Source of the DNA: Phosphitispora fastidiosa
Lineage (GTDB): Bacteria > Bacillota > Thermincolia > Thermincolales > UBA2595
Length of the DNA: 64,000 bases
Direction of reading: 5' to 3'
NCBI RefSeq assembly: GCF_019008365.1
Contig: NZ_JAHHUL010000007.1
Coordinates: 46,133 to 110,132 of the forward strand
In this document: positions 41,611 to 51,421 of the stretch, piece after piece
Position numbering within the stretch: position 1 is the stretch's first letter
Layout: each line of letters opens with the position of its first letter
The notes under the pieces: generated by a model
What the model saw: only the letters and a program-made list of their open reading frames with translations
The model's database searches: none
Told to the model about the DNA's origin: nothing
Translations under genes and position numbers: made by a program

Positions 41611-41859
41611 ATGAACCAGGAAATCTATTGTTCTGTTGACACATGTCACTACTGGGAACAAGGCAATCACTGCAAGGCCAACAAAATCATGGTAACATCA
41701 GATGCGGCCGGAGACAGCATGCCGGATAACTTTGATGCTCCCCAGGCCTCAATGGCGGCGCCCACGCCTGCAAATACATGTATGGAGACCGCCTGCAAAA
41801 CCTTTGTACCTAAGCAGAGCAACAATATAAATGCTGACGGAGTATACAAGCAGGGTTAA
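41611..41859 (+). CDS. DUF1540 domain protein
   Basis: A protein of 82 residues with the DUF1540 pattern CSVDTCHYWEQGNHCKANKI at the N-terminus and CMETACKTF near the end, five to six conserved Cys likely to bind metal. These small proteins are common in spore-formers and their role is unknown. AGGAGGTG lies six bases before the ATG. The terminator at 41868 ends the transcript. Confidence 0.85.
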   Translation: MNQEIYCSVDTCHYWEQGNHCKANKIMVTSDAAGDSMPDNFDAPQASMAAPTPANTCMETACKTFVPKQSNNINADGVYKQG

Positions 41860-41867
41860 GCATAATC

Positions 41868-41901
41868 AAACCGCTTCAGGAGATTGCCTGAAGCGGTTTT
41901 G
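41868..41901. terminator. Bidirectional terminator
   Basis: AAACCGCTTCAGG and CCTGAAGCGGTTT form a perfect stem with T runs on both strands. It serves the DUF1540 gene and the convergent glucan phosphorylase gene. Confidence 0.85.
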
Positions 41902-41918
41902 TATTTCACTGATTGATA

Positions 41919-43679
41919 TTACTGATACTGGTGTGGCCGCTCCGCATATTCCGGGGTCGAAATCATGAATGAATGCGGCCTGATATGCTTGCCCTGGTTC
42001 AGGGCGGTCTTTTGGTACATCACATCATAATATTCCCTCAGCATGCGGTGGGAGGAAAACTGGTAGTGGGCCATGTCGATACTGGACCGCATCATATTGT
42101 GCCACCTGTTTTTATCATCGTAATAAGTAGGAACAACTTCTGACAGCAGCACCTCATACAGTCTCTGCAAATCGTATTCGTCCTGGTTTGCTGCCTGGAC
42201 TTCATTGCCGCATATGGAACAGAGGAGCCAACCGCTGATACCGTGCTGCAGTCCCTCGGCAACCCAGCCGTCAACCACGCTAAGGTTAAGCACCCCGTTT
42301 ACTGCAGCCTTCATTCCGGACGTGCCGCTGGCTTCCAGGGGTCTCCTGGGGTTGTTCAGCCACACATCACAGCCCCTGATCATGAGCCGCGCTATTTCCA
42401 TATTATAGTTTTCCAGGAAGACGACAGCATCGCGGTATTTCCGGTCCATTTCCACCAGCTTTCGAATAATATCCTTACCCATGGAATCCCTGGGGTGTGC
42501 TTTGCCTGAGAAAACAAGCTGCAGCTTTCCTTCCCGGAGCAGGGGGTCAATGATATCCGTATTCCGGAATATCAGTTCACTTCTTTTATATGGAGCGACC
42601 CTCCGGGCAAAACCTATCACCAGGGCTTCAGGATTCAGGGTAGTTCCCGTATGCTGCTTGATAAAGTCAGCAAGTTCTTTTTTACACTGCACGTGCGGTT
42701 CCCAGAGGTCTTCACCCTTTTCAAAGGCATTCCGAATGCGTTCATCCTGCCAGGTGTTTACATGGATGCCGTTGGTAATAGATATAATCGGGGCGGTTTC
42801 ATAAACATTGCCCCACATATTTCTTGCCGTTTGGCCATGAAGCTTGGATACGGCATTGGCCATGTCAGCCATCCTCAGGGCAGCTATGGTCATGTTGAAA
42901 GGATCATCACCGATATCACGCATTTGCTCATAGGTAAGCCCATTATAGGCCTCCATATGCTGCAATAGGTCATGAGTCCAGATTTCATTGCCGGCTTCAA
43001 CAGGGGTATGGGTTGTGAAGACCACTTCTTTTTGGGTTGATTTCCAGGCTTCATGAAAAGAGATGTTGTCGTGCTGCATTTTTTCCCTGATTAGTTCTAC
43101 ACCGGCAAATACCGCATGCCCTTCATTAAAATGATAAATGTCAACCTCAATCCCCAGGGCCCGGAGGGCTCTTACTCCGCCTATGCCAAGAATCATTTCG
43201 GCAGCAACACGGTCCTGTTCCACTCCGCCATACAGACGGTTGGTCATCCAGCCGTGCGGACTGCCGGGGAAATTGGTATCCAGGAGATATATTGTGGCAT
43301 TTCCGTATTTTTCAATTTTATGGATTTTGCAGGTCACGTCAGCCCCCCTGACCCGCAGGGTTACTTTTAAACCCGTATCTTCGACTGCGGAAAAATCATA
43401 ATTGGGATACATATCATAAGGATACCCGTCCTGCCCGATAAACTGTTCCGTGTAATCCTGATTCCAGAGGATTCCGATCCCTGTTACCGGAGCATTCAGG
43501 TCTCTGGCTGCCTTGAGGTAATCTCCGGCAAGGACACCAAGTCCTCCGGCGTAAATGGGCAGGCTGCTGTTTAATCCGTATTCCATGCAGAAATAAGCGA
43601 CCCGGGGTGAACCTGATGGGTTATCTGTCCTCAATATATTTTCCGGCAAACCTGTAAATGTAAAGGAATGCCAGAACAC
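41919..43679 (-). CDS. glgP: Alpha-glucan (glycogen/maltodextrin) phosphorylase, short form
   Basis: A GT35 phosphorylase of 586 residues. It removes glucose units from alpha-1,4-glucans as glucose 1-phosphate. Seen in it are VAYFCMEYGLNSSLPIYAGGLG, the glucan/phosphate region FNEGHAVF, and the PLP lysine block ASGTSGMKAAVNGVLN near residue 462. It is shorter than the 800-residue E. coli type, as in the clostridial/archaeal branch. The start is uncertain: a GTG at 43679 lies immediately after GAGGGGAG, which is unusually close. Confidence 0.88.
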   Translation of the reverse strand: MFWHSFTFTGLPENILRTDNPSGSPRVAYFCMEYGLNSSLPIYAGGLGVLAGDYLKAARDLNAPVTGIGILWNQDYTEQFIGQDGYPYDMYPNYDFSAVEDTGLKVTLRVRGADVTCKIHKIEKYGNATIYLLDTNFPGSPHGWMTNRLYGGVEQDRVAAEMILGIGGVRALRALGIEVDIYHFNEGHAVFAGVELIREKMQHDNISFHEAWKSTQKEVVFTTHTPVEAGNEIWTHDLLQHMEAYNGLTYEQMRDIGDDPFNMTIAALRMADMANAVSKLHGQTARNMWGNVYETAPIISITNGIHVNTWQDERIRNAFEKGEDLWEPHVQCKKELADFIKQHTGTTLNPEALVIGFARRVAPYKRSELIFRNTDIIDPLLREGKLQLVFSGKAHPRDSMGKDIIRKLVEMDRKYRDAVVFLENYNMEIARLMIRGCDVWLNNPRRPLEASGTSGMKAAVNGVLNLSVVDGWVAEGLQHGISGWLLCSICGNEVQAANQDEYDLQRLYEVLLSEVVPTYYDDKNRWHNMMRSSIDMAHYQFSSHRMLREYYDVMYQKTALNQGKHIRPHSFMISTPEYAERPHQYQ

Positions 43680-44121
43680 CTCCCCTCAAAATAAGAGTAT
43701 TCTGGGACTTAGTCTTTTATGGCGGGGGAGAAATTATGCATATTAACTTTATAATGTAGAATACCTGCCGGTGCAGGCGGCAGGTATTCGAGCTGGGAGT
43801 ATGGGTGAGCTTTTTAAAAGAAGCTCTTATCTAAATATTATTGAGTTAGGCGTTTTTTTCCCAGCCTTATGGTCTGAAATGCGGTTTAAGGGGTGTGAAA
43901 TACCGGATAGAGGGTATGAAATACGGAAATGAGGGTGTGAAAACATTGAGTCTTGTGCGAAATATCGAATGCAGGCAAAAAAATGGTGATAAGGATGATT
44001 TATGATACTCTATACTTCCATAAAAAAATTCCATAAGGAACATAAAGGAAATTAATAACCATATATAGTAAACTATAGCGGGGGATTTTAAAAAACACTA
44101 TAGTGAAAGGAGTTAAAAGCA
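43680..44121. other. Intergenic control region between glgP and yedE
   Basis: No gene is supported. It holds a hairpin with GAATACCTGCC/GGCAGGTATTC arms (43759-43789), a small inverted repeat at 43808-43827, the 21-bp-phased array at 43871-43967 and a CACTATAGTG palindrome just before the yedE ribosome binding site. Confidence 0.6.
43871..43967 (+). promoter_or_regulatory. Direct repeats GGTGTGAAATACGG phased at 21 bp
   Basis: Copies start at 43871, 43892, 43913, 43934 and (weaker) 43954, so the spacing is 21, 21, 21 and 20 bp, two helical turns. The shared core is TGAAAT. The array is 155 bp upstream of yedE. It looks like binding sites for a regulator stacked on one DNA face. Confidence 0.6.
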
Positions 44122-45204
44122 TTGGGGAACAAGATTGGAGTTTTAATTACCGGGGCGGTCATCGGAATTGTGGCGCTTATCCTTACCAAGATGGGCAATC
44201 CGGCCAATATGGGGCTGTGTATAGCATGCTTCATGAGGGACACTGCCGGCGGGCTCGGCCTGCACCAGGCTGCGGTTGTCCGGTATATCAGGCCTGAAAT
44301 ACCGGGCATCATTCTGGGGGCCTTCCTGATTGCCGCGTTTAACCGGGAATTCCGGGCATCAGGGGGAGCAAACAAAACTGTTAGGTTTATCCTGGGTTTT
44401 ATCATGATGATAGGGATGCTTGTCTTCCTGGGATGCCCGCTAAGGGTGGCCTTAAGGCTTGGTGCGGGAGATCTGAATGCCCTGGTTGGTTTTGCCGGAC
44501 TGTTTGCCGGAGTTGCTGCAGGTACATTTTTTCTTAAATCCGGATTCAGTCTGGGCCGGTCCGGTTCACAGCCGGGGTGGGCGGGAGTCGTATTTCCCGC
44601 AATTGCTGTGATTTTGCTATTACTGCTGTTTCTGAAGCCGTCTTTTATTTCTTTCAGCCAGGAGGGACCGGGCTCAAATCATGCTCCTGTGCTAATTTCA
44701 CTTTTCGCGGGGCTGTTGGTCGGGGCGCTGTCACAGAGGTCGCGTTTCTGTATGGCGGGAGGGATTCGGGACCTGATTCTGTTCCGGAACTTTAACCTGA
44801 TTGCAGGTTTCCTAATGATAATACTTGTTACCTTTGCGGGGAGTCTGTACCTGAACAAGTTTCAGCCCGGGTTTGCAGCTCAGCCAATTGCACATTCAGA
44901 AGCTCTCTGGAATTTTCTTGGCCTGGCAGCTGCCGGGTGGGCGGCGGCTCTGCTGGGCGGATGCCCGCTCAGGCAGCTGGTGCTGGCCGGACAGGGCAAT
45001 ACGGATGCTGCTGTTACCGTGGGCGGCTTGGCTGCAGGGGCGGCGGCAGCCCATACCTTTGGATTGGCAGCCAGTCCTGCAGGAGTTCCACAGGCAGGCG
45101 GGATGGCTGTTGCCGCCGGGCTTATCATATTGCTGGCGCTTAGTATGGGAGTTTGTTACAAAACTGTTACCTCAGAAAGGAGGAGAGTTCATGCAGATAG
45201 TTGA
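44122..45204 (+). CDS. yedE: YedE-type selenium/sulfur transporter
   Basis: A membrane protein of 360 residues with about ten helices in two similar halves. The block MGNPANMGLCIACFMRDTAG near residue 24 is the mark of the YedE subfamily linked to selenium use. GCPLR occurs in each half (near residues 105 and 280), and SQRSRFCMAGGIRDL is the second-half Cys motif. It probably brings a sulfur or selenium compound across the membrane for the TusA-like protein encoded next. The start is TTG at 44122 with AAAGGAG upstream. Confidence 0.85.
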   Translation: MGNKIGVLITGAVIGIVALILTKMGNPANMGLCIACFMRDTAGGLGLHQAAVVRYIRPEIPGIILGAFLIAAFNREFRASGGANKTVRFILGFIMMIGMLVFLGCPLRVALRLGAGDLNALVGFAGLFAGVAAGTFFLKSGFSLGRSGSQPGWAGVVFPAIAVILLLLLFLKPSFISFSQEGPGSNHAPVLISLFAGLLVGALSQRSRFCMAGGIRDLILFRNFNLIAGFLMIILVTFAGSLYLNKFQPGFAAQPIAHSEALWNFLGLAAAGWAAALLGGCPLRQLVLAGQGNTDAAVTVGGLAAGAAAAHTFGLAASPAGVPQAGGMAVAAGLIILLALSMGVCYKTVTSERRRVHADS

Positions 45205-45400
45205 TGTAAGAGGGATTTCGTGTCCGGAACCGGTACTGCGTGCCAAGAAAGTTCTTGACAAGGGTGGACCGGGACCGGTCAAAGTACTTGTGGATGAGGA
45301 GGCGGCAGGTGAGAATGTAACTGCCCTGGCCAGACACATGGGCTGGAATGTGGCCAGGGGAAAGCATTCTGATTATATTGAAATCTTGCTGAGCAGGTAA
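45191..45400 (+). CDS. TusA-like (YedF/SirA) sulfur carrier
   Basis: A protein of 69 residues with the CPxP motif (VDVRGISCPEPVLRAKK) whose Cys carries a persulfide or possibly a selenium atom. It overlaps the yedE end by 14 bases and has AAAGGAGGAGAG as ribosome binding site. Being sandwiched between yedE and a DUF3343 gene is the conserved order of the selenium-linked module. Confidence 0.88.
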   Translation: MQIVDVRGISCPEPVLRAKKVLDKGGPGPVKVLVDEEAAGENVTALARHMGWNVARGKHSDYIEILLSR

Positions 45401-45401
45401 A

Positions 45402-45665
45402 ATGGGTTTTATTGAAGAAGAACGCTGTTATATTACATTTCCGGCTCTCACAGAGGTCCTTAAGGCTGAAAAGCGCCTCCAGCCGTCCGGGATAAAGTTC
45501 TGGCTGGTCCCGATTCCCAGGGAGATTACCGCAGACTGCGGAATGTGTCTCATGTGTTACCCCGAGGCCCTGGAAACCGTGACTGGTTTATTGGCTGCAG
45601 AACATATTGGATATGAGCGGTCTTATCTCCTGAAAAAAAGGAAGTTTAAATTTTTTCAGCAATAA
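45402..45665 (+). CDS. DUF3343 putative Se/S carrier protein
   Basis: A protein of 87 residues with DUF3343 features: an N-terminal CYITFPALTEVLKAEK strand and helix, WLVPIPREITADCGMCLMCYPE with the Cys pair, and a short C-terminal basic tail. It is found next to YedE and TusA in selenium-using anaerobes and is thought to handle reactive sulfur or selenium. It starts one base after the tusA stop. Confidence 0.85.
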   Translation: MGFIEEERCYITFPALTEVLKAEKRLQPSGIKFWLVPIPREITADCGMCLMCYPEALETVTGLLAAEHIGYERSYLLKKRKFKFFQQ

Positions 45666-45670
45666 CAAAG

Positions 45671-46036
45671 CTAGACCGTTTCTTTCCCCATATATATGCG
45701 GAAAATATTTTGCCGCTCGGCAAGTTTGCCATTTATCAGTGACAGGATAAAATTCATTTTTTCTGCTTCGGGAAAGGCGGTATAAAGGGTTATTGAACTG
45801 TCATCTGACAGGGTTCTGAGCCGATCCCACTGTTCTACAGAAAAATTGTCTTCAGGGAGTTCTACTTTTCCATAAACAGTCTTGACATTCTTCAAGGTGG
45901 CCGTGATGTCAGGCCTGATACCATTACTTACCGGCAGGTCCCCAGGGTTGGTATCAATTGCAGCCGTTATGGAAAACCCTCTGCGCACGAGGCTGTCTCT
46001 GAGAAAATTCAAAAGTTCGTTAAATTCATTGTCCAT
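45671..46036 (-). CDS. Hypothetical protein
   Basis: A protein of 121 residues, mixed alpha/beta, soluble, without Cys or membrane segments (DSLVRRGFSITAAIDTNP..., SITLYTAFPEAEKMNFILSLIN). The start is supported by GGAGGTAAC upstream. It is convergent with the DUF3343 gene and divergent from the M24 peptidase gene. No family is recognised. Confidence 0.6.
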   Translation of the reverse strand: MDNEFNELLNFLRDSLVRRGFSITAAIDTNPGDLPVSNGIRPDITATLKNVKTVYGKVELPEDNFSVEQWDRLRTLSDDSSITLYTAFPEAEKMNFILSLINGKLAERQNIFRIYMGKETV

Positions 46037-46232
46037 TTAAAGTTACCTCCTCTTATACGGATTTAATTATAATTGAAATTCTGATGATTTCCAATGATTA
46101 TTCTTATTTTACTGCTAAAATCTGTATCCTACCCTTCAGGTATTAATTTATACAATTTGACTTAAGTTAAATGAAAAAGTTTCTTGAAAAGTATATAATT
46201 ATTTTAGTCAAATTCAACTGGGGGGTAACAAA

Positions 46233-47417
46233 ATGTCTCTGATACCCAAAAGGGAAATTGAGTCACGGATAAGCAGACTGCAGTCACTGCTGGGGGAGAA
46301 CGGGGTAGATGGCGCATTGATTGTGCAGGCAGTTGATTTGTTCTATTTTTCGGGAACGGCACAAAACGGCTGTCTTTATCTACCTGCTTCCGGTAACCCG
46401 GTGCTCTGGGTTAAGAAGAGCTTTGCCAGGGCCAGGGATGAATCCGCCCTGGAAAACGTTTTTCCATTGAGCAGTGTCAAAAAACTGCCTGAACTGATAG
46501 CATCAGGAGGCAGAGCTCCACTGGTTATGGGCCTGGAAATGGATGTTCTGCCGGCAAATACTTACCTTTTTTATGCTAAAATGTTTTCCGGTACAGAACT
46601 GGTGGATATCTCAGGGCTGATAAAAAAGGTCAGGCAGATTAAATCAGGCTATGAAATGGAACATTTGCGGGTTTCCGGTCGCAAGATGACCGAGGTCTAT
46701 GACGAGATACCCGGGTTAATCAGGCCCGGAATAACAGAGGTTGCTCTTGCAGCCAAAATCGAAGAACGGGCCCGCAAAGCCGGGCATATTGGCTATATGA
46801 ACATGCGTGCCTTCGGGAGTGCGATTTTTTTTGGACAGTTGATGTCAGGATGGGCTGCTGCGGTACCGTCCTGTTTTGACGGAGTAGGCGGGGGTCAGGG
46901 ACTTCATCCGGTATTCCCCCAGGGGTGCAGTTTTAAGACCATTGAGACGGGTGAGCCTATCATGGTTGATTATGCCGGACTTTGGGGCGGCTATATTACA
47001 GACCGGTCACGTATTTATGCCATTGATTATCTTTCTGATAAGCTGATTCGGGCATTTGATGTATCCCTAAAGATACAGGACGAGGTTATTAGACGCGTTG
47101 AACCCGGTGCTAACGGCAGTGACCTTTTTGAACTGGCGTTCAAAATGGCGGACAAAGCCGGACTGGGGGATTATTTCATGGGCCACGGTTCTGACCGGGT
47201 GAAGTTTGTCGGTCACGGGGTCGGCCTGGAACTAGATGAATTTCCGATACTGGCAAAGGGTGTTGATGTCAAGCTGGAACCGGGTATGGTTTTTGCTCTG
47301 GAACCCAAATTTGTCTTTCCGGGGGAAGGGCTGGTGGGAATTGAAAACACATTTATACTTACCGAAAAGGGAGTTGAAAAGGTAACAGCTTCCCCGGATG
47401 AGTTGGTCATACTATAA
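46233..47417 (+). CDS. M24 family Xaa-Pro aminopeptidase-like protein
   Basis: A protein of 394 residues with a creatinase-type N-terminal domain and a C-terminal pita-bread metallopeptidase domain. Metal ligands are the two Asp in MVDYAGLWGGYITDR near residue 247-258, His in GHGVGLELDE near 330, Glu in ALEPKF near 356 and Glu in GIENTF near 370. It should cleave N-terminal residues before proline, though many homologues have other substrates. GGGGG ribosome binding site. A terminator follows at 47433. Confidence 0.88.
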   Translation: MSLIPKREIESRISRLQSLLGENGVDGALIVQAVDLFYFSGTAQNGCLYLPASGNPVLWVKKSFARARDESALENVFPLSSVKKLPELIASGGRAPLVMGLEMDVLPANTYLFYAKMFSGTELVDISGLIKKVRQIKSGYEMEHLRVSGRKMTEVYDEIPGLIRPGITEVALAAKIEERARKAGHIGYMNMRAFGSAIFFGQLMSGWAAAVPSCFDGVGGGQGLHPVFPQGCSFKTIETGEPIMVDYAGLWGGYITDRSRIYAIDYLSDKLIRAFDVSLKIQDEVIRRVEPGANGSDLFELAFKMADKAGLGDYFMGHGSDRVKFVGHGVGLELDEFPILAKGVDVKLEPGMVFALEPKFVFPGEGLVGIENTFILTEKGVEKVTASPDELVIL

Positions 47418-47432
47418 TAAGGTGTTACCGGC

Positions 47433-47486
47433 AAGCGGCTGCCGGGTCCAAATGAAGGCATTGGACCTGCAGCCGCTTTTTCTATT
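47433..47486 (+). terminator. Rho-independent terminator
   Basis: AAGCGGCTGC pairs with GCAGCCGCTT, and an inner GTCCAA/TTGGAC stem extends it, followed by TTTTCTATTTTT. It ends the peptidase transcript. Confidence 0.85.
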
Positions 47487-47565
47487 TTTGACAATATTGA
47501 AACGAGTCAGTAATATAGTTTTGGTACGAAATATTCGCAACGATAGAAATTGAGGGGAAGAAACT

Positions 47566-49293
47566 ATGCTTAGACTATACAGGTTTTTACAGCCATTTAG
47601 CGCCATGGTAGCCGGTGCTCTGCTATTTATATTTTTGCAAACGATAGGAGACCTTTATCTGCCCACATTGATGTCAAGAATAATCAATGATGGTGTCATG
47701 CGTGGCGATACACACAGGATTATGGAGATCGGAGGACTAATGCTTCTGATTGCCGGGGGTGGAGCCGTCAGTGCAATTATTGCCGGCTTTCTGTCATCGA
47801 AAATTGCGGTCGGCCTGGGAACAATTCTGCGCAGCAAGATTTTTCAAAGGGTTGAGAGCTTCTCCCTGAAAGAATTTGATAAGTTAGGTACAGCTACTCT
47901 TATTACCAGGACAACCAACGATATTACCCAGATACAAATGGTTACTGTGATGATAATGCGCCTGATGATAAGCGCTCCGATGATGGCTGTCGGCGGCATC
48001 ATCATGGCCTTCCGGGAAGACAGGACACTTACCTGGGTGCTGGCAGCTGCAATACCGGTTCTGGCCCTGGTTATTGCATTGATTGCATGGCGGGGGATAC
48101 CCCTCTTCAGGTTGATTCAGGTAAAGATCGATAAAATTAATCTCGTTTTACGTGAAAAGCTAACCGGTATTCGTGTAATTCGTGCTTTTGATACCATAGA
48201 GTATGAACGGAGGCGTTTTGATGAAGCCAATGCCGATCTTACACTAAACTATATCAAAGTGAACAAAATCATGGCTTTCACGATGCCTTCAATTATGCTG
48301 GTGATGAACCTGACTTCCCTGTCTGTTCTTTGGTTTGGGGGTATTCGTATTAGTCAAGGCAGCATGGACCTGGGCGCACTTGCCGCCTTTACCCAGTATG
48401 CCATAATGATAATGTTTTCCATGCTGATGCTCTCCCTGATGTTTGTTATGGTTCCGCGGGCACAGGCTGCTGCGGTTAGAATAAACGAGGTTCTTGACAC
48501 TCTGCCAACTATAAAAGATGCGGAAGAACCAAATGATTCCTTTTCCAGAAGGGGTTATATGGAATTCAAGGATGTCACCTTCAGTTATCATGGCGCTGAA
48601 AAACCGGTTTTGCAGAACATCTCCTTTTTGGCGCGCCCCGGTGAAGTTATTGCCATAGTAGGCAGCACAGGCTCAGGTAAATCAACCCTGATTAACCTTA
48701 TTCCGAGATTTTATGATGTGGACAGTGGCAGCATTTTTGTTGACGGTGTTGATGTCAGGGAAATATCCCAGAAAAATCTCCGGGCTAAAATCGGTTTTGT
48801 ACCGCAAAAAGCAGTCCTCTTTTCTGGTTCAATAATGGAGAATATTAAATTTGGTTATGACCAGGCAACAGAAGAAGAAATCAGGCATGCCGCAGATGTT
48901 GCCCAGGCTGCTGAGTTTATCTCCCAAATGGACGGCGGTTTTGCCCATGAAATTGAGCAGGGCGGCACCAACTTATCGGGCGGGCAGAAACAGCGTATTT
49001 CTATTGCCAGAGCGCTGGTAAGAAAACCGGAAATTTATGTATTTGATGATAGCTTTTCGGCTCTTGACTTTAGAACAGATGCGCGCGTGCGTGCGGCTTT
49101 GAAAAAAGAAACCACTGCGGCAACTGTGATAATTGTTGCCCAAAGGGTAGGTACTATTATGGATGCAGACAGGATCATCGTTCTGGATGAAGGACAGATT
49201 ACAGGGCTCGGAACTCACAAAGAGCTGCTGAATACCTGCGAGGTATACCGCCAGATTGTATCCTCACAGCTTTCGGAGGAGGAAATCGCGTGA
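47566..49293 (+). CDS. ABC exporter half-transporter A (permease-ATPase)
   Basis: A protein of 575 residues: six membrane helices (1-310) and an ATPase domain. Walker A is GSTGSGKST, the signature is LSGGQKQRISIARAL, and Walker B reads IYVFDDSFSALD. The usual catalytic Glu after the Walker B Asp is an Asp here, so this subunit forms the degenerate ATP site. It overlaps the next gene by four bases, and the two make a heterodimeric exporter of the BmrCD/TM287-288 type. Substrate unknown (drug or lipid). Confidence 0.9.
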   Translation: MLRLYRFLQPFSAMVAGALLFIFLQTIGDLYLPTLMSRIINDGVMRGDTHRIMEIGGLMLLIAGGGAVSAIIAGFLSSKIAVGLGTILRSKIFQRVESFSLKEFDKLGTATLITRTTNDITQIQMVTVMIMRLMISAPMMAVGGIIMAFREDRTLTWVLAAAIPVLALVIALIAWRGIPLFRLIQVKIDKINLVLREKLTGIRVIRAFDTIEYERRRFDEANADLTLNYIKVNKIMAFTMPSIMLVMNLTSLSVLWFGGIRISQGSMDLGALAAFTQYAIMIMFSMLMLSLMFVMVPRAQAAAVRINEVLDTLPTIKDAEEPNDSFSRRGYMEFKDVTFSYHGAEKPVLQNISFLARPGEVIAIVGSTGSGKSTLINLIPRFYDVDSGSIFVDGVDVREISQKNLRAKIGFVPQKAVLFSGSIMENIKFGYDQATEEEIRHAADVAQAAEFISQMDGGFAHEIEQGGTNLSGGQKQRISIARALVRKPEIYVFDDSFSALDFRTDARVRAALKKETTAATVIIVAQRVGTIMDADRIIVLDEGQITGLGTHKELLNTCEVYRQIVSSQLSEEEIA

Positions 49294-51236
49294 TTAAACA
49301 AAAGAGCAGTCAGGGAGGACCCGGGGGCGGTGGAATGGGACCCCGTTTTGCCCATCCTGTGGCTAAGGCAAAAGATTTTAAAGGGACTCTGAAAAGGCTG
49401 AGCAGCTATTTGCGGCCACATATATTCAGTTTAATTATTGTTTTTATATTTGCTATGGCCAGTACTTCATTTACCATAGCCGCACCGAAGGTGACTGCCA
49501 AAGCAATGAACAAGCTGCAGGATGGTTATATGGCCAGGATGTTGCTGGAAAAAATGTCTGCCGGGCAAGATGTAAACTTGACAGATGACCAAATTAAAGG
49601 AGCGATAAGGGCAATCAGGGAAACAAACGGACAGTACGATTTTCACTACATCGGTGTTATTGCCTTAATCCTGTTGGGCATGTACCTGGTAAGCGCTGCC
49701 TTCAGCCTGATCATGGGTTTGGTGATGTCGGGTGTGGCCCAAAAAACGGTATATGATTTGCGCAGGGAAGTAGAAAATAAAATGGCCAGGCTGCCGCTGA
49801 AATACTTTGACCGTCATTCCCATGGAGATATATTAAGCCGTGTTACCAATGATACCGATACTATTGCCACAACATTGCAGCAGAGCTTAACTCAGGTTAT
49901 TACCTCGGTCATTACAATTATCGGCTATATTATCATGATGCTGACAATCAGCCCAATACTCACCCTGATAATAATTGCTACACTTCCCCTGTATATTGGA
50001 ACGACTGCCCTCATTGCCAGGAAGTCTCAAAAATACTTTGCAGCTCAACAGAAAGAACTGGGCCAGCTCAGTGGTCATGTTGAGGAGATGTATACAGGGC
50101 ATAAAATAGTGAAGGCATTCGGACGTGAAGGAGATTCATTAAAGAAATTTGAGGACGTGAACGGCAGGCTCTACAGCGCAGGATGGAAAGCTCAATTTGT
50201 ATCAGGTATCATGTTTCCCTTGATGAATTTTATAAGCAACCTGGGATATGTGGGTATAAGTATTGTCGGTGGCATCTGGATTATCAGAAATATCCTGGGG
50301 TTCGGGGATATCCTGGCTTTTATCCAGTATTCAAGATCACTCACCCATCCTATTATTCAAACGGCAAATATCGCTAATATTATTCAGTCAACGATTGCCT
50401 GCGCGGAAAGGGTGTTTGAGGTTCTGGATGAAGAGGAAGAAGTCCCTGACAGCCCTCATGCAAAAGTAATTGAAATGCCAAAAGGAGATGTCAAATTTGA
50501 ACATGTGTTTTTCCGTTATGAAAAGAATGTACCACTGATAGAGGATATGAACCTGGATGTCAGAAGAGGTCATACCATCGCGATTGTCGGACCCACCGGC
50601 GCGGGTAAAACTACGCTGGTGAACCTGTTGATGCGCTTTTACGAAATAGATTCAGGCAGGATAAGTATTGATGGTGTGGACATCAAGGATATGGAGCGCA
50701 GTGTGCTGCGAAAAATGTTTGGGATGGTACTTCAGGATACCTGGTTATTTAACGGGACCATCAGAGATAATATTGCCTATGGCAAATCAGGAGCAGCTCT
50801 GGAAGAAATAGTGTGTGCAGCCAAAGCCGCTCACGCCGACCATTTTATAAGGACACTGCCTGATGGTTATAATACTGTGCTTAATGAAGAAGCAACCAAC
50901 ATCTCTCAGGGACAGAAGCAGCTGCTTACCATAGCCCGGGCCATACTTGCTGACCCCGTGGTTTTGATTCTTGATGAAGCCACCAGCAGTGTGGATACAA
51001 GGACAGAATTCCTTATTCAAAAGGCTATGGCTAATCTCATGAAAAACAGGACAAGTTTTGTGATAGCCCACAGGCTGTCTACTATCCGCGATGCCGAACT
51101 TATTCTGGTCATGAATAAGGGCAGGATTATTGAAATGGGCAATCATAAAGCATTAATTGATCAGGGCGGCTTCTATGCCGACCTCTATAACAGCCAGTTT
51201 ACCGGAGTTCAACCCCGGTCCCGGGCCCTGCACTGA
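49290..51236 (+). CDS. ABC exporter half-transporter B (permease-ATPase)
   Basis: A protein of 648 residues with a Gly/Ser-rich N-terminal leader, six membrane helices with a long loop near residues 75-115, and an ATPase with Walker A GPTGAGKTT. The altered signature is ISQGQKQLLTIARAI (Q for the second G) and Walker B is VLILDEATSSVD with the catalytic Glu. The altered signature here and the altered Walker B in the partner belong to complementary sites, as in known asymmetric heterodimers. Confidence 0.9.
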   Translation: MIKQKSSQGGPGGGGMGPRFAHPVAKAKDFKGTLKRLSSYLRPHIFSLIIVFIFAMASTSFTIAAPKVTAKAMNKLQDGYMARMLLEKMSAGQDVNLTDDQIKGAIRAIRETNGQYDFHYIGVIALILLGMYLVSAAFSLIMGLVMSGVAQKTVYDLRREVENKMARLPLKYFDRHSHGDILSRVTNDTDTIATTLQQSLTQVITSVITIIGYIIMMLTISPILTLIIIATLPLYIGTTALIARKSQKYFAAQQKELGQLSGHVEEMYTGHKIVKAFGREGDSLKKFEDVNGRLYSAGWKAQFVSGIMFPLMNFISNLGYVGISIVGGIWIIRNILGFGDILAFIQYSRSLTHPIIQTANIANIIQSTIACAERVFEVLDEEEEVPDSPHAKVIEMPKGDVKFEHVFFRYEKNVPLIEDMNLDVRRGHTIAIVGPTGAGKTTLVNLLMRFYEIDSGRISIDGVDIKDMERSVLRKMFGMVLQDTWLFNGTIRDNIAYGKSGAALEEIVCAAKAAHADHFIRTLPDGYNTVLNEEATNISQGQKQLLTIARAILADPVVLILDEATSSVDTRTEFLIQKAMANLMKNRTSFVIAHRLSTIRDAELILVMNKGRIIEMGNHKALIDQGGFYADLYNSQFTGVQPRSRALH

Positions 51237-51248
51237 GCAACAAGCATT

Positions 51249-51290
51249 CCAAGGTATTTGCCAAAAGCATACCTTGGGATTTTTTATTTT
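51249..51290 (+). terminator. Rho-independent terminator
   Basis: CCAAGGTAT and ATACCTTGG form a perfect 9-bp stem followed by GATTTTTTATTTT, just after the ABC exporter genes. Confidence 0.85.
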
Positions 51291-51421
51291 CAAGCTTTAT
51301 TTCATGTTGGAACTCTGTTTGGTAAGGGAGGAAAAAAGCTTAAAGGTGGCGAAAAAGTAGTAAGTAAATGTCGAAATAAGCACGCGATAAAATAAAATAC
51401 CATTAAATTATGGAGGAATCT

